A DNA stretch of 64,000 bases, from assembly GCA_016711925.1 (NCBI GenBank), contig JADJSA010000016.1, forward strand, positions 1-64,000, in the 5' to 3' direction. Position numbers and translations under genes: made by a program. This stretch comes from Candidatus Methylophosphatis haderslevensis (lineage in GTDB: Bacteria > Pseudomonadota > Gammaproteobacteria > Burkholderiales > Rhodocyclaceae). Positions within the stretch are counted from its first letter, which is position 1. Each line of letters opens with the position of its first letter. Shown in pieces: positions 17,917-26,699 of the stretch. The notes under the pieces are model-generated. The model was not told the DNA's origin and made no database searches. It saw only the letters and a list, made by a program, of their open reading frames with translations.

Positions 17917-19497
17917 ATGAAAGTCACTCAAGCCCTGATCAGTGTTTCCGACAAGCGCGGCATCGTCGAATTTGCCCGCGCGCTGTCGGCACTCGGCATC
18001 AAGCTGCTGTCCACCGGCGGCTCGGCCAAGCTGCTGCGTGAGGCCGGCCTGGCGGTCACCGAGGTATCCGACTACACGGGCTTTCCCGAGATGCTTGATG
18101 GGCGGGTCAAGACCCTGCACCCGAAAGTGCATGGCGGCCTGCTGGCGCGGCGCGACCTGCCCGCGCATCTGGCGGCGATCGACGCCGCGGGCATCGACCC
18201 GATCGATCTGCTGGTGGTGAACCTGTATCCGTTCCGCGAGACCGTTGCCAAACCCGACTGCCCGCTCGACGAGGCCATCGAGAACATCGACATCGGCGGC
18301 CCCGCGATGCTGCGCGCCGCCGCCAAGAACCATGGCAACGAGCACGGCGGCGTCGGCGTCGTCACCGATCCGGCCGACTACGCGACGGTGCTGGCCGAGT
18401 TGCAGGCCAGCGGCGCGCTGTCCTACCGCACGCGCTTCGAGCTTGCCCGCAATGCCTTCACCCACACTGCCCGCTATGACGGCACAATCGCCAACTACCT
18501 GACCAGCCTCGACGCCGACAACCGGCGCGTCGACTTCCCGGCGCGGCTGCAGCTTGCGTTCGACAAGGTCGAGGATCTGCGCTACGGCGAGAACCCGCAC
18601 CAGCATGCCGCCTTTTACCGCGAGGCCGACCCGGTTGCCGGCTCGATTGCCGCCTATGTCCAGTTGCAGGGCAAGGAACTGTCCTACAACAACATCGCCG
18701 ATTCGGATGCGGCCTGGGAATGCGTCAAGACCTTTGAAGCAGGCGCCGACCGTGTTGCCTGCGTTATCGTCAAGCACGCCAACCCGTGCGGCGTGGCGCT
18801 CGGCGCCAGCGCCGAAGAAGCCTACCGCAAGGCCTTCGCCACCGACCCGACCTCGGCCTTCGGCGGCATCATCGCCTTCAACTGCCCGGTCGACGCCGCG
18901 GCGGCAGCGGCCGTGAGCGGCCAGTTTCTCGAGGTTCTGATTGCCCCGGTTGTCACGCCCGAGGCCCGCGCGCTGCTCGCTTCCAAGCAGAATGTGCGTG
19001 TGCTCGAGGTACCGTCCGGCCGCGTCGGCGGCGGCCTGGACTTCAAACGCGTCGGCGGCGGGCTGCTGGTGCAGAGCGTCGATGAGGCGCGCATTACCCG
19101 CGAGCAGCTCAAAGTGGTGACCAGTCGCGCGCCGACTGCGCAGGAACTCGACGATCTGCTGTTTGCCTGGCGCGTTGCCAAGTACGTCAAGTCGAATGCG
19201 ATCGTTTACTGCCGCAACAGCCAGACGATCGGCGTTGGCGCCGGCCAGATGAGCCGCGTCGATTCCGCGCGCATCGCCGCGGTCAAGGCGCAGAACGCCG
19301 GGCTCTCCGTTTCCGGCACGGTGGTCGCATCGGACGCATTCTTCCCGTTCCGCGATGGCCTCGATGTGCTCGCGCAGGCTGGCGCCACTGCGGTGATCCA
19401 GCCGGGCGGCAGCATGCGCGATGCCGAGGTCATCGCCGCCGCCGACGAGCACGGTATTGCCATGGTTTTCACCGGCTTCCGCCATTTCCGCCACTAA
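17917..19497 (+). CDS. purH: Bifunctional AICAR transformylase/IMP cyclohydrolase
   Basis: Catalyses the last two steps of de novo IMP synthesis: formylation of AICAR by 10-formyl-THF, then ring closure. The 526-aa protein has the N-terminal cyclohydrolase (MGS-like) domain with ALISVSDKRGIVEFARAL, LLSTGGSAKLL and GRVKTLHPKVHGGLLARRD. The C-terminal transformylase has LRYGENPHQHAAFY, the catalytic Lys-His in VIVKHANPCGVALG, and SNAIVYCRNSQTIGVGAGQM. Length and both domains are normal. It follows fis by 48 nt and precedes pagP by 12 nt, with purD beyond, so purine genes bracket pagP. Confidence 0.97.
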   Translation: MKVTQALISVSDKRGIVEFARALSALGIKLLSTGGSAKLLREAGLAVTEVSDYTGFPEMLDGRVKTLHPKVHGGLLARRDLPAHLAAIDAAGIDPIDLLVVNLYPFRETVAKPDCPLDEAIENIDIGGPAMLRAAAKNHGNEHGGVGVVTDPADYATVLAELQASGALSYRTRFELARNAFTHTARYDGTIANYLTSLDADNRRVDFPARLQLAFDKVEDLRYGENPHQHAAFYREADPVAGSIAAYVQLQGKELSYNNIADSDAAWECVKTFEAGADRVACVIVKHANPCGVALGASAEEAYRKAFATDPTSAFGGIIAFNCPVDAAAAAAVSGQFLEVLIAPVVTPEARALLASKQNVRVLEVPSGRVGGGLDFKRVGGGLLVQSVDEARITREQLKVVTSRAPTAQELDDLLFAWRVAKYVKSNAIVYCRNSQTIGVGAGQMSRVDSARIAAVKAQNAGLSVSGTVVASDAFFPFRDGLDVLAQAGATAVIQPGGSMRDAEVIAAADEHGIAMVFTGFRHFRH

Positions 19498-19509
19498 CCG
19501 AGGATTGTC

Positions 19510-20064
19510 ATGTTGTCGAAGAAGCACACCTTCGCCGCCCTGGTAGCGGCAAGCCTGAGCGGACCTGCAGCAGCGGTTTGCGACGATCCATCCAGCTTTT
19601 TCGGCAGCGTATGCAAGCGCCTTGGCGATACCTGGAACGACGGCAAAAGCGAGGTTCTGCTGCCCTTCTACTCCTACCACCTGCGCTCTTCGTATTCGCA
19701 GGAAAAGATCGACAGCTTCGAGGAAAACTCCTGGGGAATCGGCTACGGCCGCAGCCGCTACGACGACAAGGGCAACTGGCACAGCCTCTACGCCATGGGC
19801 TTTCGCGACTCGCACGCCAAGTTCGAGCCGGCGCTCGGTTATGCCTACCAGTGGATGTGGGGTGAAAAGGAAGCGCTGCATGCCGGTCTCGGCTACACGG
19901 TTTTCGTCACCGCGCGCTCGGACATCGGTCATTACGTGCCGTTTCCCGGCATCCTGCCGATCGCCTCGCTCAATTACGGGCGCACCGCGATGAATGTGTC
20001 GTACATTCCCGGCGGCAAGGGCAACGGCAACGTCATGTTCCTCTGGGGCAGCATCGGCTTCTAG
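19510..20064 (+). CDS. pagP: Lipid A palmitoyltransferase PagP-like protein
   Basis: An outer-membrane eight-stranded barrel enzyme that moves a palmitate from phospholipid to lipid A, increasing resistance to cationic peptides. The 184-aa precursor has a signal peptide (MLSKKHTFAALVAASLSGPA, cleavage near AAA/AV). The mature part carries the PagP landmarks FYSYHLRSSYSQEKI (catalytic His), ENSWGIGYGRSRYDDKGNWH, YAMGFRDSHAKFEPALGY (Asp-Ser of the active site), LGYTVFVTARSD and VSYIPGGKGNGNVMFLW. It is placed 12 nt after purH and 27 nt before purD. In enterics PhoPQ controls pagP; here it probably rides on the purine transcript. Confidence 0.88.
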   Translation: MLSKKHTFAALVAASLSGPAAAVCDDPSSFFGSVCKRLGDTWNDGKSEVLLPFYSYHLRSSYSQEKIDSFEENSWGIGYGRSRYDDKGNWHSLYAMGFRDSHAKFEPALGYAYQWMWGEKEALHAGLGYTVFVTARSDIGHYVPFPGILPIASLNYGRTAMNVSYIPGGKGNGNVMFLWGSIGF

Positions 20065-20091
20065 TCTGCATCGGATGCGTTCGGAGCAAGC

Positions 20092-21381
20092 ATGAAAATC
20101 CTCGTCATCGGTGCCGGCGGCCGCGAACATGCGCTTGCCTGGCGGCTGGCGCAGGGCGCCCGCGTGCAGAAGGTGTACGTGGCGCCCGGCAATGCCGGAA
20201 CCGCGCGCGAGCCCGGCGTGCAGAACGTGCCCATCGCCGACATCGCGACGCTGGTCGCTTTCGCCGAGCGGGAACACATCCAGATGACGGTCGTCGGGCC
20301 GGAAGCGCCGCTGGCCGCCGGCGTGGTCGATGCCTTCCGCGCCAGGGGGCTGCGGATTTTCGGGCCGCTCAAGGCCGCCGCCCAGCTCGAGTCGTCGAAG
20401 GATTTCGCCAAGCGCTTCCTGGTCAAGCACAGGATTCCGACCGCCAAACACCAGACGTTCTCCGATCCGTCGAAGGCCCACGCCTATGTCGATCAGGAAG
20501 GCGCGCCGATCGTCGTCAAGGCCGACGGCCTGGCCGCCGGCAAGGGCGTGGTGGTGGCGATGGATGCCGGCACAGCCCACGCCGCGATCGACGCCATGCT
20601 CTCCGACAACAAGCTCGGCGATGCCGGCGCCCGGGTGGTGATCGAGGAGTTCCTCGAGGGCGAGGAGGCGAGCTTCATCGTCATGTGCGACGGCAAGCAC
20701 GCGCTGGCGCTGGCGACCAGCCAGGACCACAAGCGACTGCGCGACGGCGACGACGGCCCCAATACCGGCGGCATGGGCGCCTACTCGCCGGCGCCGGTGG
20801 TGAGCCCGGAAATCCATGCCCGGGTGATGCGCGAAGTGATCGCGCCGACGCTGGCCGGCATGGCGGCCGTCGGCACGCCCTACACCGGCTTCCTCTATGC
20901 CGGGCTGATGATCGACAGGGCAGGCAACATCAAGGTGCTGGAGTTCAACTGCCGCATGGGCGACCCGGAAACCCAGCCGATCATCCTGCGGCTCAAGAGC
21001 GATCTGGTGGAACTGGTCGACGCGGCGATCGACGGCAGGCTCGATCAGGTCGAGGCGCAGTGGGACCGGCGCTGCGCGCTCGGCGTCGTCCTCGCCGCGC
21101 ACAACTACCCGGACGAACCGCGCAAGGGCGATCCGATCAGCGGCCTCGACAAGTGCCAGGCCGGCGAAGCCGGCGACTATCACGTGTTCCACGCCGGTAC
21201 CGCCGAACAGGACGGCCGGGTGATCACCAGCGGCGGGCGCGTGCTGTGCGTCACCGCGCTCGGCGACACGGTAAAGATCGCGCATAAGCGCGCCTACGAG
21301 ATCGTCGAAAAGATCCAGTTTGACGGCATGCAGTTCCGCCGCGACATCGGGCATCGCGCCATGGCGCCGCGCAAGCCGTGA
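20092..21381 (+). CDS. purD: Phosphoribosylamine-glycine ligase
   Basis: GAR synthetase joins glycine to phosphoribosylamine with ATP in the second step of purine synthesis. The 429-aa ATP-grasp protein shows MKILVIGAGGREHALAWRLA, VVGPEAPLAAGVVDAF, the grasp loop APIVVKADGLAAGKGVVVAM, VIEEFLEGEEASFIVMCDG, NTGGMGAYSPAPVV and VLEFNCRMGDPETQPIILRL. These are all standard in order and spacing. It overlaps the hemF start (GTGA). It is co-directional with purH and pagP. Confidence 0.97.
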   Translation: MKILVIGAGGREHALAWRLAQGARVQKVYVAPGNAGTAREPGVQNVPIADIATLVAFAEREHIQMTVVGPEAPLAAGVVDAFRARGLRIFGPLKAAAQLESSKDFAKRFLVKHRIPTAKHQTFSDPSKAHAYVDQEGAPIVVKADGLAAGKGVVVAMDAGTAHAAIDAMLSDNKLGDAGARVVIEEFLEGEEASFIVMCDGKHALALATSQDHKRLRDGDDGPNTGGMGAYSPAPVVSPEIHARVMREVIAPTLAGMAAVGTPYTGFLYAGLMIDRAGNIKVLEFNCRMGDPETQPIILRLKSDLVELVDAAIDGRLDQVEAQWDRRCALGVVLAAHNYPDEPRKGDPISGLDKCQAGEAGDYHVFHAGTAEQDGRVITSGGRVLCVTALGDTVKIAHKRAYEIVEKIQFDGMQFRRDIGHRAMAPRKP

Positions 21382-22286
21382 GCGCTGCCGTCGACCCGGA
21401 TGCCGTCAAGGCCTACCTGCTCGATCTGCAGCGGCGCATCGTCAGCGGGCTGGAAGCTTTCGACGGCATGCCGTTCCGCAGCGATGCCTGGCAGCGCCCG
21501 GCCGGCGGCGGCGGCATCTCGCGGCTGATCGAGGACGGCAATTTCTTCGAGCGCGGCGGCTGCAACTTCTCGCATGTCATGGGTGACAACCTGCCGCCCT
21601 CGGCGACCGCCGGGCGGCCCGAACTCGCCGGTGCGAGCTTCGAGGCGATGGGCGTGTCGCTGGTCGTGCATCCGCGCAATCCCTACTGCCCGACCGCGCA
21701 TCTGAACGTGCGCTTCTTCATCGCGCGCAAGAGCGGCTTGGAGCCGGTGTGGTGGTTCGGCGGCGGCATGGATCTGACGCCCTACTACGGTTTCGAGCAG
21801 GACGCGCGGCACTTCCACGCCACCTGCCGGGCCGCGCTCGAACCCTTCGGACCCGACGTCCATGCCCGCTACAAGGCCTGGTGCGACCGCTATTTCTTAC
21901 TCAAGCATCGCAACGAACCGCGCGGCATCGGCGGCGTTTTCTACGACGACCTCAACGAAGGCGGCTTCCAGCGCTGTTTCGCGCTCACGCAAAGCGTCGG
22001 CGACGACTTTCTCGACGCCTATCTGCCTATCGTCACCCGCCGGCGCGACATGCCCTACGGCGAGCGCGAACGCGATTTCCAGGCCTACCGGCGCGGCCGC
22101 TACGTCGAATTCAACCTGGTGTGGGACCGCGGCACGCTGTTCGGTCTGCAATCGGGCGGGCGCACCGAATCGATCCTGATGTCGCTGCCGCCGATCGTCA
22201 AATGGCGCTACGACTGGCAACCGGAGCCGGGCTCGGCGGAAGCGCGGCTCTACACTGACTTCCTGATCGAAAAAGACTGGGTCTGA
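21378..22286 (+). CDS. hemF: Oxygen-dependent coproporphyrinogen III oxidase
   Basis: Aerobic oxidative decarboxylation of coproporphyrinogen III to protoporphyrinogen IX in heme synthesis. The 302-aa protein shows the HemF signatures RLIEDGNFFERGGCNFSHV, SLVVHPRNPYCPTAHLNVRF, GGGMDLTPYYGFEQDARHFH, RGIGGVFYDDLNEGGFQ, YVEFNLVWDRGTLFGLQSGG and RTESILMSLPP. The start is GTG 21378, overlapping the purD stop. It converges with hemY across a 124-nt gap that holds a short repeat pair, and the rest of the heme genes lie on the opposite strand. Confidence 0.97.
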   Translation: MSAAVDPDAVKAYLLDLQRRIVSGLEAFDGMPFRSDAWQRPAGGGGISRLIEDGNFFERGGCNFSHVMGDNLPPSATAGRPELAGASFEAMGVSLVVHPRNPYCPTAHLNVRFFIARKSGLEPVWWFGGGMDLTPYYGFEQDARHFHATCRAALEPFGPDVHARYKAWCDRYFLLKHRNEPRGIGGVFYDDLNEGGFQRCFALTQSVGDDFLDAYLPIVTRRRDMPYGERERDFQAYRRGRYVEFNLVWDRGTLFGLQSGGRTESILMSLPPIVKWRYDWQPEPGSAEARLYTDFLIEKDWV

Positions 22287-22306
22287 AGCCCTGCACCGCC
22301 AGAACG

Positions 22307-22370
22307 CGCATGGATACTGGCTTGCAGGCCAGTCACGCTGAAACCCCGCATGGATAGTGGCTCTCAGGCC
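22307..22370. repeat. Intergenic repeat pair, locus A (direct copies)
   Basis: Two 24-nt direct copies at 22307-22330 and 22347-22370 agree at 21 of 24 positions. Each begins CGCATGGATA and ends CAGGCC. They lie between the convergent hemF and hemY genes. They look like degenerate members of the dispersed family seen best at 47455-47484 and 30805-30833. Confidence 0.65.
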
Positions 22371-22410
22371 TGCCGTTTCGCGGCTGGCCGCGCCATGGCG
22401 CTTGCCGGGC

Positions 22411-23583
22411 TCAGGCGGCGGCCAGCGCCGCGTCGCGGTAGTGGCGCTGCGCGTCGGCCTCGCGGCCGAGCCGTTCATTGAGCCGCGCCAGCTCGACATG
22501 GGTGGCGCGCAGCGGTTCGACCGATAGCGCCGCCTCCAGGTAACTCTGCGCCTTGCCCCACAGTTCGTTCTGCACGCATAGGCGGCCCAGCATCAGCAGC
22601 AGCCGCGCATCGCGCGGCTGGCGCTTGAGCCAGGTTTCGGCGCGGGTGATGCGCGCCAGCAGATCGCCGCCGGCGCTCTCGCCGTACAGTTCGGCCATTG
22701 CGGAATCCCATTGCGTATCGAGCCAGCGTTCCAGCAGTTTTTGCGCGGTGCCCGGATCGCCGGCCGCGCTCAGCGCGCGCGCGGCGGCCTCCGCGACACG
22801 CCGGTCGGCCTGCTCGTCATCCGGCAGCCCGGCCCAGTACCTGGCCAGCGCCGCGCGATCGCCGTCGCGCGCCTGCAGGCCGGCGAGATTGGCGCGGCGT
22901 TTGATCGGCAACGCCTCCTCGGGCGACATGGCGCGATGCTTCTCCAGTTGCCGGGCAAGCCGCAGCATGTCGTCCGCTTCGCCGCGCGCCTGCGCCACCC
23001 GCAGCGACAGCCGCAGCGCCGCGATATGACGCTGGCCGCTGGCGCGGATGAGTTCTAGGCGCTCGTGCGCGTCGTCGAACCGGCGCGACTGCAGGGCAAT
23101 CTCGGCTTCGGTCATCAGCCGCGCGGTGCGAAATCCCGCATCGTGTTCGCGCGCGCGGTCGAGCCACAGGCGCGTGCGCGGCTCGTCGCGCAGGGCACCG
23201 GCGGCACGCGCAGCCAGCAGCGCGGTCAGCCCCGGCGATGCGCCGCTGTCATAGGCAATCTGGGCACGCTTGAGCGCCTGGCCGTGGCGCCCCTCGAGTT
23301 GCAGGCGGGTGGCATTGACCAGGGCGTCCACCGCGCGTTCCTGCCGCTTGCGGGCGCGAAACGCCGCCACCTGCACCGGCATCGACAAGGTTTGCGCCAC
23401 CAGGCGCAGCAAGCCGTAGAGCACGAAGAAGCCGCCGACCAGCAGCACCGCGAGCAGATTCAGCGACAGCTCGATCCGCCACGGATTGGCGACGATCAGC
23501 ACGTAGCCGTCGTTGTAACGCGCCGCGACCGCCAGCCCGGCCGCGACCGCAAACAGCACCACCAGCCAGATCAGGGCGCGCAC
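22411..23583 (-). CDS. hemY: HemY, inner-membrane TPR protein of the heme cluster
   Basis: A 390-aa protein with two N-terminal membrane helices (RALIWLVVLFAVAAGLAVAA and SLNLLAVLLVGGFFVLYGLL). A long cytoplasmic or periplasmic helical region of TPR-like repeats follows (ALKRAQIAYDSGASPGLTAL, ARLMTEAEIALQSRRFDDAH, RLLLMLGRLCVQNELWGKAQ, SYLEAALSVEPLRATHVELA). This is the proteobacterial HemY, not the protoporphyrinogen oxidase of the same name. Its exact role in heme synthesis is not established. The GTG start at 23583 overlaps the hemX stop by one base (TAGTG), and it is the last gene of hemC-hemD-hemX-hemY. Confidence 0.9.
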   Translation of the reverse strand: MRALIWLVVLFAVAAGLAVAARYNDGYVLIVANPWRIELSLNLLAVLLVGGFFVLYGLLRLVAQTLSMPVQVAAFRARKRQERAVDALVNATRLQLEGRHGQALKRAQIAYDSGASPGLTALLAARAAGALRDEPRTRLWLDRAREHDAGFRTARLMTEAEIALQSRRFDDAHERLELIRASGQRHIAALRLSLRVAQARGEADDMLRLARQLEKHRAMSPEEALPIKRRANLAGLQARDGDRAALARYWAGLPDDEQADRRVAEAAARALSAAGDPGTAQKLLERWLDTQWDSAMAELYGESAGGDLLARITRAETWLKRQPRDARLLLMLGRLCVQNELWGKAQSYLEAALSVEPLRATHVELARLNERLGREADAQRHYRDAALAAA

Positions 23584-24704
23584 TAGGGTTTCGCCTTGGC
23601 GACGGATTTGGTGGGGCCGCGGTCCGCCGCGCGTTCGACCACGCGCTCGGGGCCGACCCGGGTTGCCGCCAGCGCCGCGATGGTCTCGTTGAGCGGCGGC
23701 AGATCGAGCGAAATGCCCGAGCCGGACAACTGCTTCAGGGTCGCCAGCGAATTCTGCACGGTCTTCGCCCGCTGATCGAAGTAGCGTTCGATCCAGCCAT
23801 GCGCCTGGCGTACGTCGTCGCCGAAGGTGCGCACATCGCGCTGCAGCAGCGCGAGCCGCGCATTGAGCAGACGCAGCTTGATGTTCTCGCGCAGAAAGAA
23901 GGCGTTCTCGGGCGCCAGCAGCGCCGGGTCGGGCCGGTCCAGCCGCTCGATCCGCACCAGCCCCTTCAACTCGCGCCACACGTCCGCGAACAGGCCGCCG
24001 ATCACGCCCTGCGGCGACGTCGCCTGCGCCGCGACAGGCGCCGGCAGACGCGGCTTCTCCTCGAACAACAGCGGCAGCGCGTCGACCGCGCCGACCACGT
24101 TTTCGAGTTTCAGCGCCATGCCGGACAGATCGGGCACCTGCACCAGTTTGAGCCGGTCGATGTCGCGCGCGAGCGCCTTGCGCAAGGCCAGAAACTGCGG
24201 CCGGTCGGCGCGCGCCAGTTGCGCGTCGGCGCTTTGCAGCGCGATCAGCGCACCCGGCACGTTGCCGCCGAGCTGCAACTGCTGCACGGCGATGTTGATC
24301 GCATGTTCCACCTCGGCCAGCACCCGCTCGTCGCGCGTGCGCGTGACCTCCTGATACATCGATTCGAGCGCCGCCTGCTGGCCCTGCGCTTCGTCCAGCT
24401 TGGCTTCCAGCGCACCGAGCTTGGCATGCAGCGCATCGACCGATTCCTGGCTCTGGCGCGCCATGCCGCGGCTCTCCTTGGCCACGCTGTCGCCTTCCGA
24501 AAGCCGGCGCGCCAGATCGTCGTACAGGCTCGCCAAGCGCGAACGCGTCTCCACCCACTGCCAGCCCAGCAGCACCAGCGCGAGCAGCGCGAGGATCACC
24601 GCCGGGTGGCGCCAGCCGGCGCCGCGCACCGGCTGCTGCGGCGGGGCTGCCGGTGCCGGCAGCAGCGTGGCGGGGTTCGGGTCTTGGGCTTGCGCGTCGC
24701 TCAT
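23583..24704 (-). CDS. hemX: HemX, membrane-anchored protein of the heme cluster
   Basis: A 373-aa protein with a short Pro/Ala-rich cytoplasmic N-terminus (ATLLPAPAAPPQQPVRG) and one transmembrane helix (PAVILALLALVLLGWQWVET). A coiled-coil region follows (SVAKESRGMARQSQESVDAL, LGALEAKLDEAQGQQAALES), then a helical C-terminal domain. Databases often label it uroporphyrinogen-III C-methyltransferase because in enterics hemX was confused with a SAM enzyme, but no SAM-binding motif is visible. I chose ATG 24704 (MSDAQAQ) over the upstream frame, which has no support. It sits between hemD and hemY, so a scaffold role for the pathway is plausible. Confidence 0.88.
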   Translation of the reverse strand: MSDAQAQDPNPATLLPAPAAPPQQPVRGAGWRHPAVILALLALVLLGWQWVETRSRLASLYDDLARRLSEGDSVAKESRGMARQSQESVDALHAKLGALEAKLDEAQGQQAALESMYQEVTRTRDERVLAEVEHAINIAVQQLQLGGNVPGALIALQSADAQLARADRPQFLALRKALARDIDRLKLVQVPDLSGMALKLENVVGAVDALPLLFEEKPRLPAPVAAQATSPQGVIGGLFADVWRELKGLVRIERLDRPDPALLAPENAFFLRENIKLRLLNARLALLQRDVRTFGDDVRQAHGWIERYFDQRAKTVQNSLATLKQLSGSGISLDLPPLNETIAALAATRVGPERVVERAADRGPTKSVAKAKP

Positions 24705-24756
24705 GTCGTGTCGTGTTCGGCCAGAACGCCAATCGGTTTGGCGGGAGATGAATTTA

Positions 24757-25557
24757 TCATCGATTGCAAAAGTGCGAGAGCAGCCCCGCCAGCAGCCCGC
24801 CATCGGCCGGCCCGGTCAGCACCACCTGCGGCGCGCCTAGTTCGCGCGCCCGCTCGCCGATGCGCGCATGCGGCACGAACAGCGTGGTGCGCGACAGCAC
24901 TTGTGGCGCGGCCTCGCCCAGCATGTCGATCAGGTTGCCCACGGCTTCGCTGCTGGTCAGCACAAGCGCATCGAGCCGCCCGGCGCGCGCCAGATCGATC
25001 AGTCGATTCGCATCGCCGGCCGGCCGGCTGCGGCGATAGCAGGCGACGGTCTCGACAGTGGCGCCGCGCGCTGCCAGCGTGTCGCCGAGCAGTTCCCGCC
25101 CGCCGTCGCCGCGAAAGATCACCGCGCGCCGGCCAGCCAGCCGGTCGGCGGCGAGCGCCGGCAGCGCCAGCAATGCTTCGGAATCGAAGTGCTCGCTCGG
25201 CGCGATCACCCGCCCGATGCCGTGGCGCGCCAGCGCCGCCTCGCTCGACCCGCCCACCGTCACCGCCTGCAAATGCGCCGGCCAGGTGCGGCCGCGCAGC
25301 AGCACCGGCAGCGCATGCTCGACCGCGTTGGGGCTGACAAAGCAGGCGAAGTCGAAGTCATTGAGCCGTTGCGCGATCGCCTCGAGCGCTGCGCAATCGG
25401 GCAGCGGCGAAATCTCCAGCAGCGGAAAGCGCAGCGCCGTGCCGCCCTCGCGCTCGATCGCCGCCACCAGCGCCGCGCATTGCGCGAGCGGACGGGTGAC
25501 GACCACGGTGCGGCCGGACAAGGCGGCGCTGATTGCGGGCACTGCCGGCTGCGCCAC
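24757..25557 (-). CDS. hemD: Uroporphyrinogen-III synthase
   Basis: Cyclises hydroxymethylbilane with inversion of ring D to give uroporphyrinogen III. The 266-aa protein has the weakly conserved HemD pattern: SGRTVVVTRPLAQCAALVAA, FPLLEISPLPD, FDFACFVSPNAVEHALPVLL, LQAVTVGGSSEAALARHGI, AVIFRGDGGRELLGDTLAAR and LDALVLTSSEAVGNLIDML. The GTG start lies 3 nt downstream of the hemC stop, so the two are tightly coupled. The order hemC-hemD-hemX-hemY is standard. Confidence 0.93.
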   Translation of the reverse strand: MAQPAVPAISAALSGRTVVVTRPLAQCAALVAAIEREGGTALRFPLLEISPLPDCAALEAIAQRLNDFDFACFVSPNAVEHALPVLLRGRTWPAHLQAVTVGGSSEAALARHGIGRVIAPSEHFDSEALLALPALAADRLAGRRAVIFRGDGGRELLGDTLAARGATVETVACYRRSRPAGDANRLIDLARAGRLDALVLTSSEAVGNLIDMLGEAAPQVLSRTTLFVPHARIGERARELGAPQVVLTGPADGGLLAGLLSHFCNR

Positions 25558-25560
25558 GCC

Positions 25561-26502
25561 TCAGGCTCCCGGCAATGCCGCGAGGATTTCTTCCGCGCCC
25601 TGCGCGCGCAGATCGTCGGCCAGCGCGCGGCCGAGCGCTTCGGGCTCGGCCAGCGCGCCGTGCTGTTCGGCGCGGACGATTCTCGATCCGTCCGGCATGG
25701 CGACGAACCCGCGCAGGCGAATGGTCTGCCCGTGCGCCTCGGCGTAGGCGCCCAGCGGCACTTCGCACGAGCCGGCCAGGGCGCGCGATAGCGCGCGTTC
25801 GGCGCGCACGCAGGCTTCGGTGACCGGGTCGTTGAGCGGCGCCAGCCAGGCGGCGAGGTCGGACCGGTCGGCCAGCGCCTCGATGCCCAGCGCGCCCTGC
25901 CCGGCCGCCGGCAGCGAGGCCTCGGCGGGCAGGGTTGCACGGATGCGCGCGGCGAGCCCCAGCCGGGTCAGCCCGGCGGCCGCCAGTATGATCGCGTCGT
26001 AATCGCCGGCATCCAGTTTGCGCAGCCGCGTATCGAGATTGCCGCGCAGGCTGGCGACGGACAGGTACGGATACTGCGCATGGATCTGCGCTTCGCGGCG
26101 CAGGCTCGAGGTGCCCACCACGCCGCCCGGCGGCAGGTCGTCGAGGCTGGCGTACTTGTTCGAGACGAAGGCATCCAGCGGCACTTCGCGCGCCGCGGTG
26201 GCGATCAGCGCGAAACCCGGTGGCAGCACCATCGGCACGTCCTTCATCGAATGCACGGCGATGTCGGCGCTGCGATCGAACAGCGCGCTTTCGAGTTCCT
26301 TGACGAACAGGCCCTTGCCGCCGATCTTGGCGAGCGGCCGGTCGAGAATCTGGTCGCCGCGCGTGGTCATGCCGAGCAGTTCGACCCGGCACTCGGGATA
26401 CAGGGCTTCGATCCGCGCCTTGACATGCTCGGCCTGCCACAAGGCGAGGCGGCTTTCGCGGGTGGCAATGACAATGCGGCTGGGCGCCTGGGTTGCGGTC
26501 AC
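25561..26502 (-). CDS. hemC: Porphobilinogen deaminase (hydroxymethylbilane synthase)
   Basis: Polymerises four porphobilinogens on a dipyrromethane cofactor. The 313-aa protein has IVIATRESRLALWQAEHVKA, LLGMTTRGDQILDRPLAKIG, GGKGLFVKELESALFD, ADIAVHSMKDVP, VGTSSLRREAQI, LRGNLDTRLRKLDAGDYDAI, and the cofactor cysteine in ALAGSCEVPLGAYAEAHG. The in-frame extension back to 26604 lacks similarity, so I use GTG 26502. Divergent from ppc across about 197 nt that must hold both promoters; I cannot fix their elements. Confidence 0.95.
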   Translation of the reverse strand: MTATQAPSRIVIATRESRLALWQAEHVKARIEALYPECRVELLGMTTRGDQILDRPLAKIGGKGLFVKELESALFDRSADIAVHSMKDVPMVLPPGFALIATAAREVPLDAFVSNKYASLDDLPPGGVVGTSSLRREAQIHAQYPYLSVASLRGNLDTRLRKLDAGDYDAIILAAAGLTRLGLAARIRATLPAEASLPAAGQGALGIEALADRSDLAAWLAPLNDPVTEACVRAERALSRALAGSCEVPLGAYAEAHGQTIRLRGFVAMPDGSRIVRAEQHGALAEPEALGRALADDLRAQGAEEILAALPGA

Positions 26503-26699
26503 GATTTGCGAATCTTTCTGCTGTGGCCCGGCGATTGCTTGACGGGACACCGGTGGCCATCGGGGCTCGCCCGTATATCCGGCGAAGGGCAAAGATTCTA
26601 ACATGGGCGCCCGAGCGCAAATGCCGCCCGCAGACTGTGCCGGCGGCGGACCGGAACGTCACCCGACCGCTGCACGAAACAACCCGATCCGGAGCGACA

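Noticed and set aside
17593..21354. A 1253-codon open frame on the minus strand
   Set aside because: It lies antisense across fis, purH, pagP and purD, all of which are clearly coding on the plus strand; long antisense frames are common at this GC content.
22307..22370. CRISPR array
   Set aside because: Only two short copies with a 16-nt interval, and sister copies elsewhere occur in inverted orientation; no cas genes in the window.
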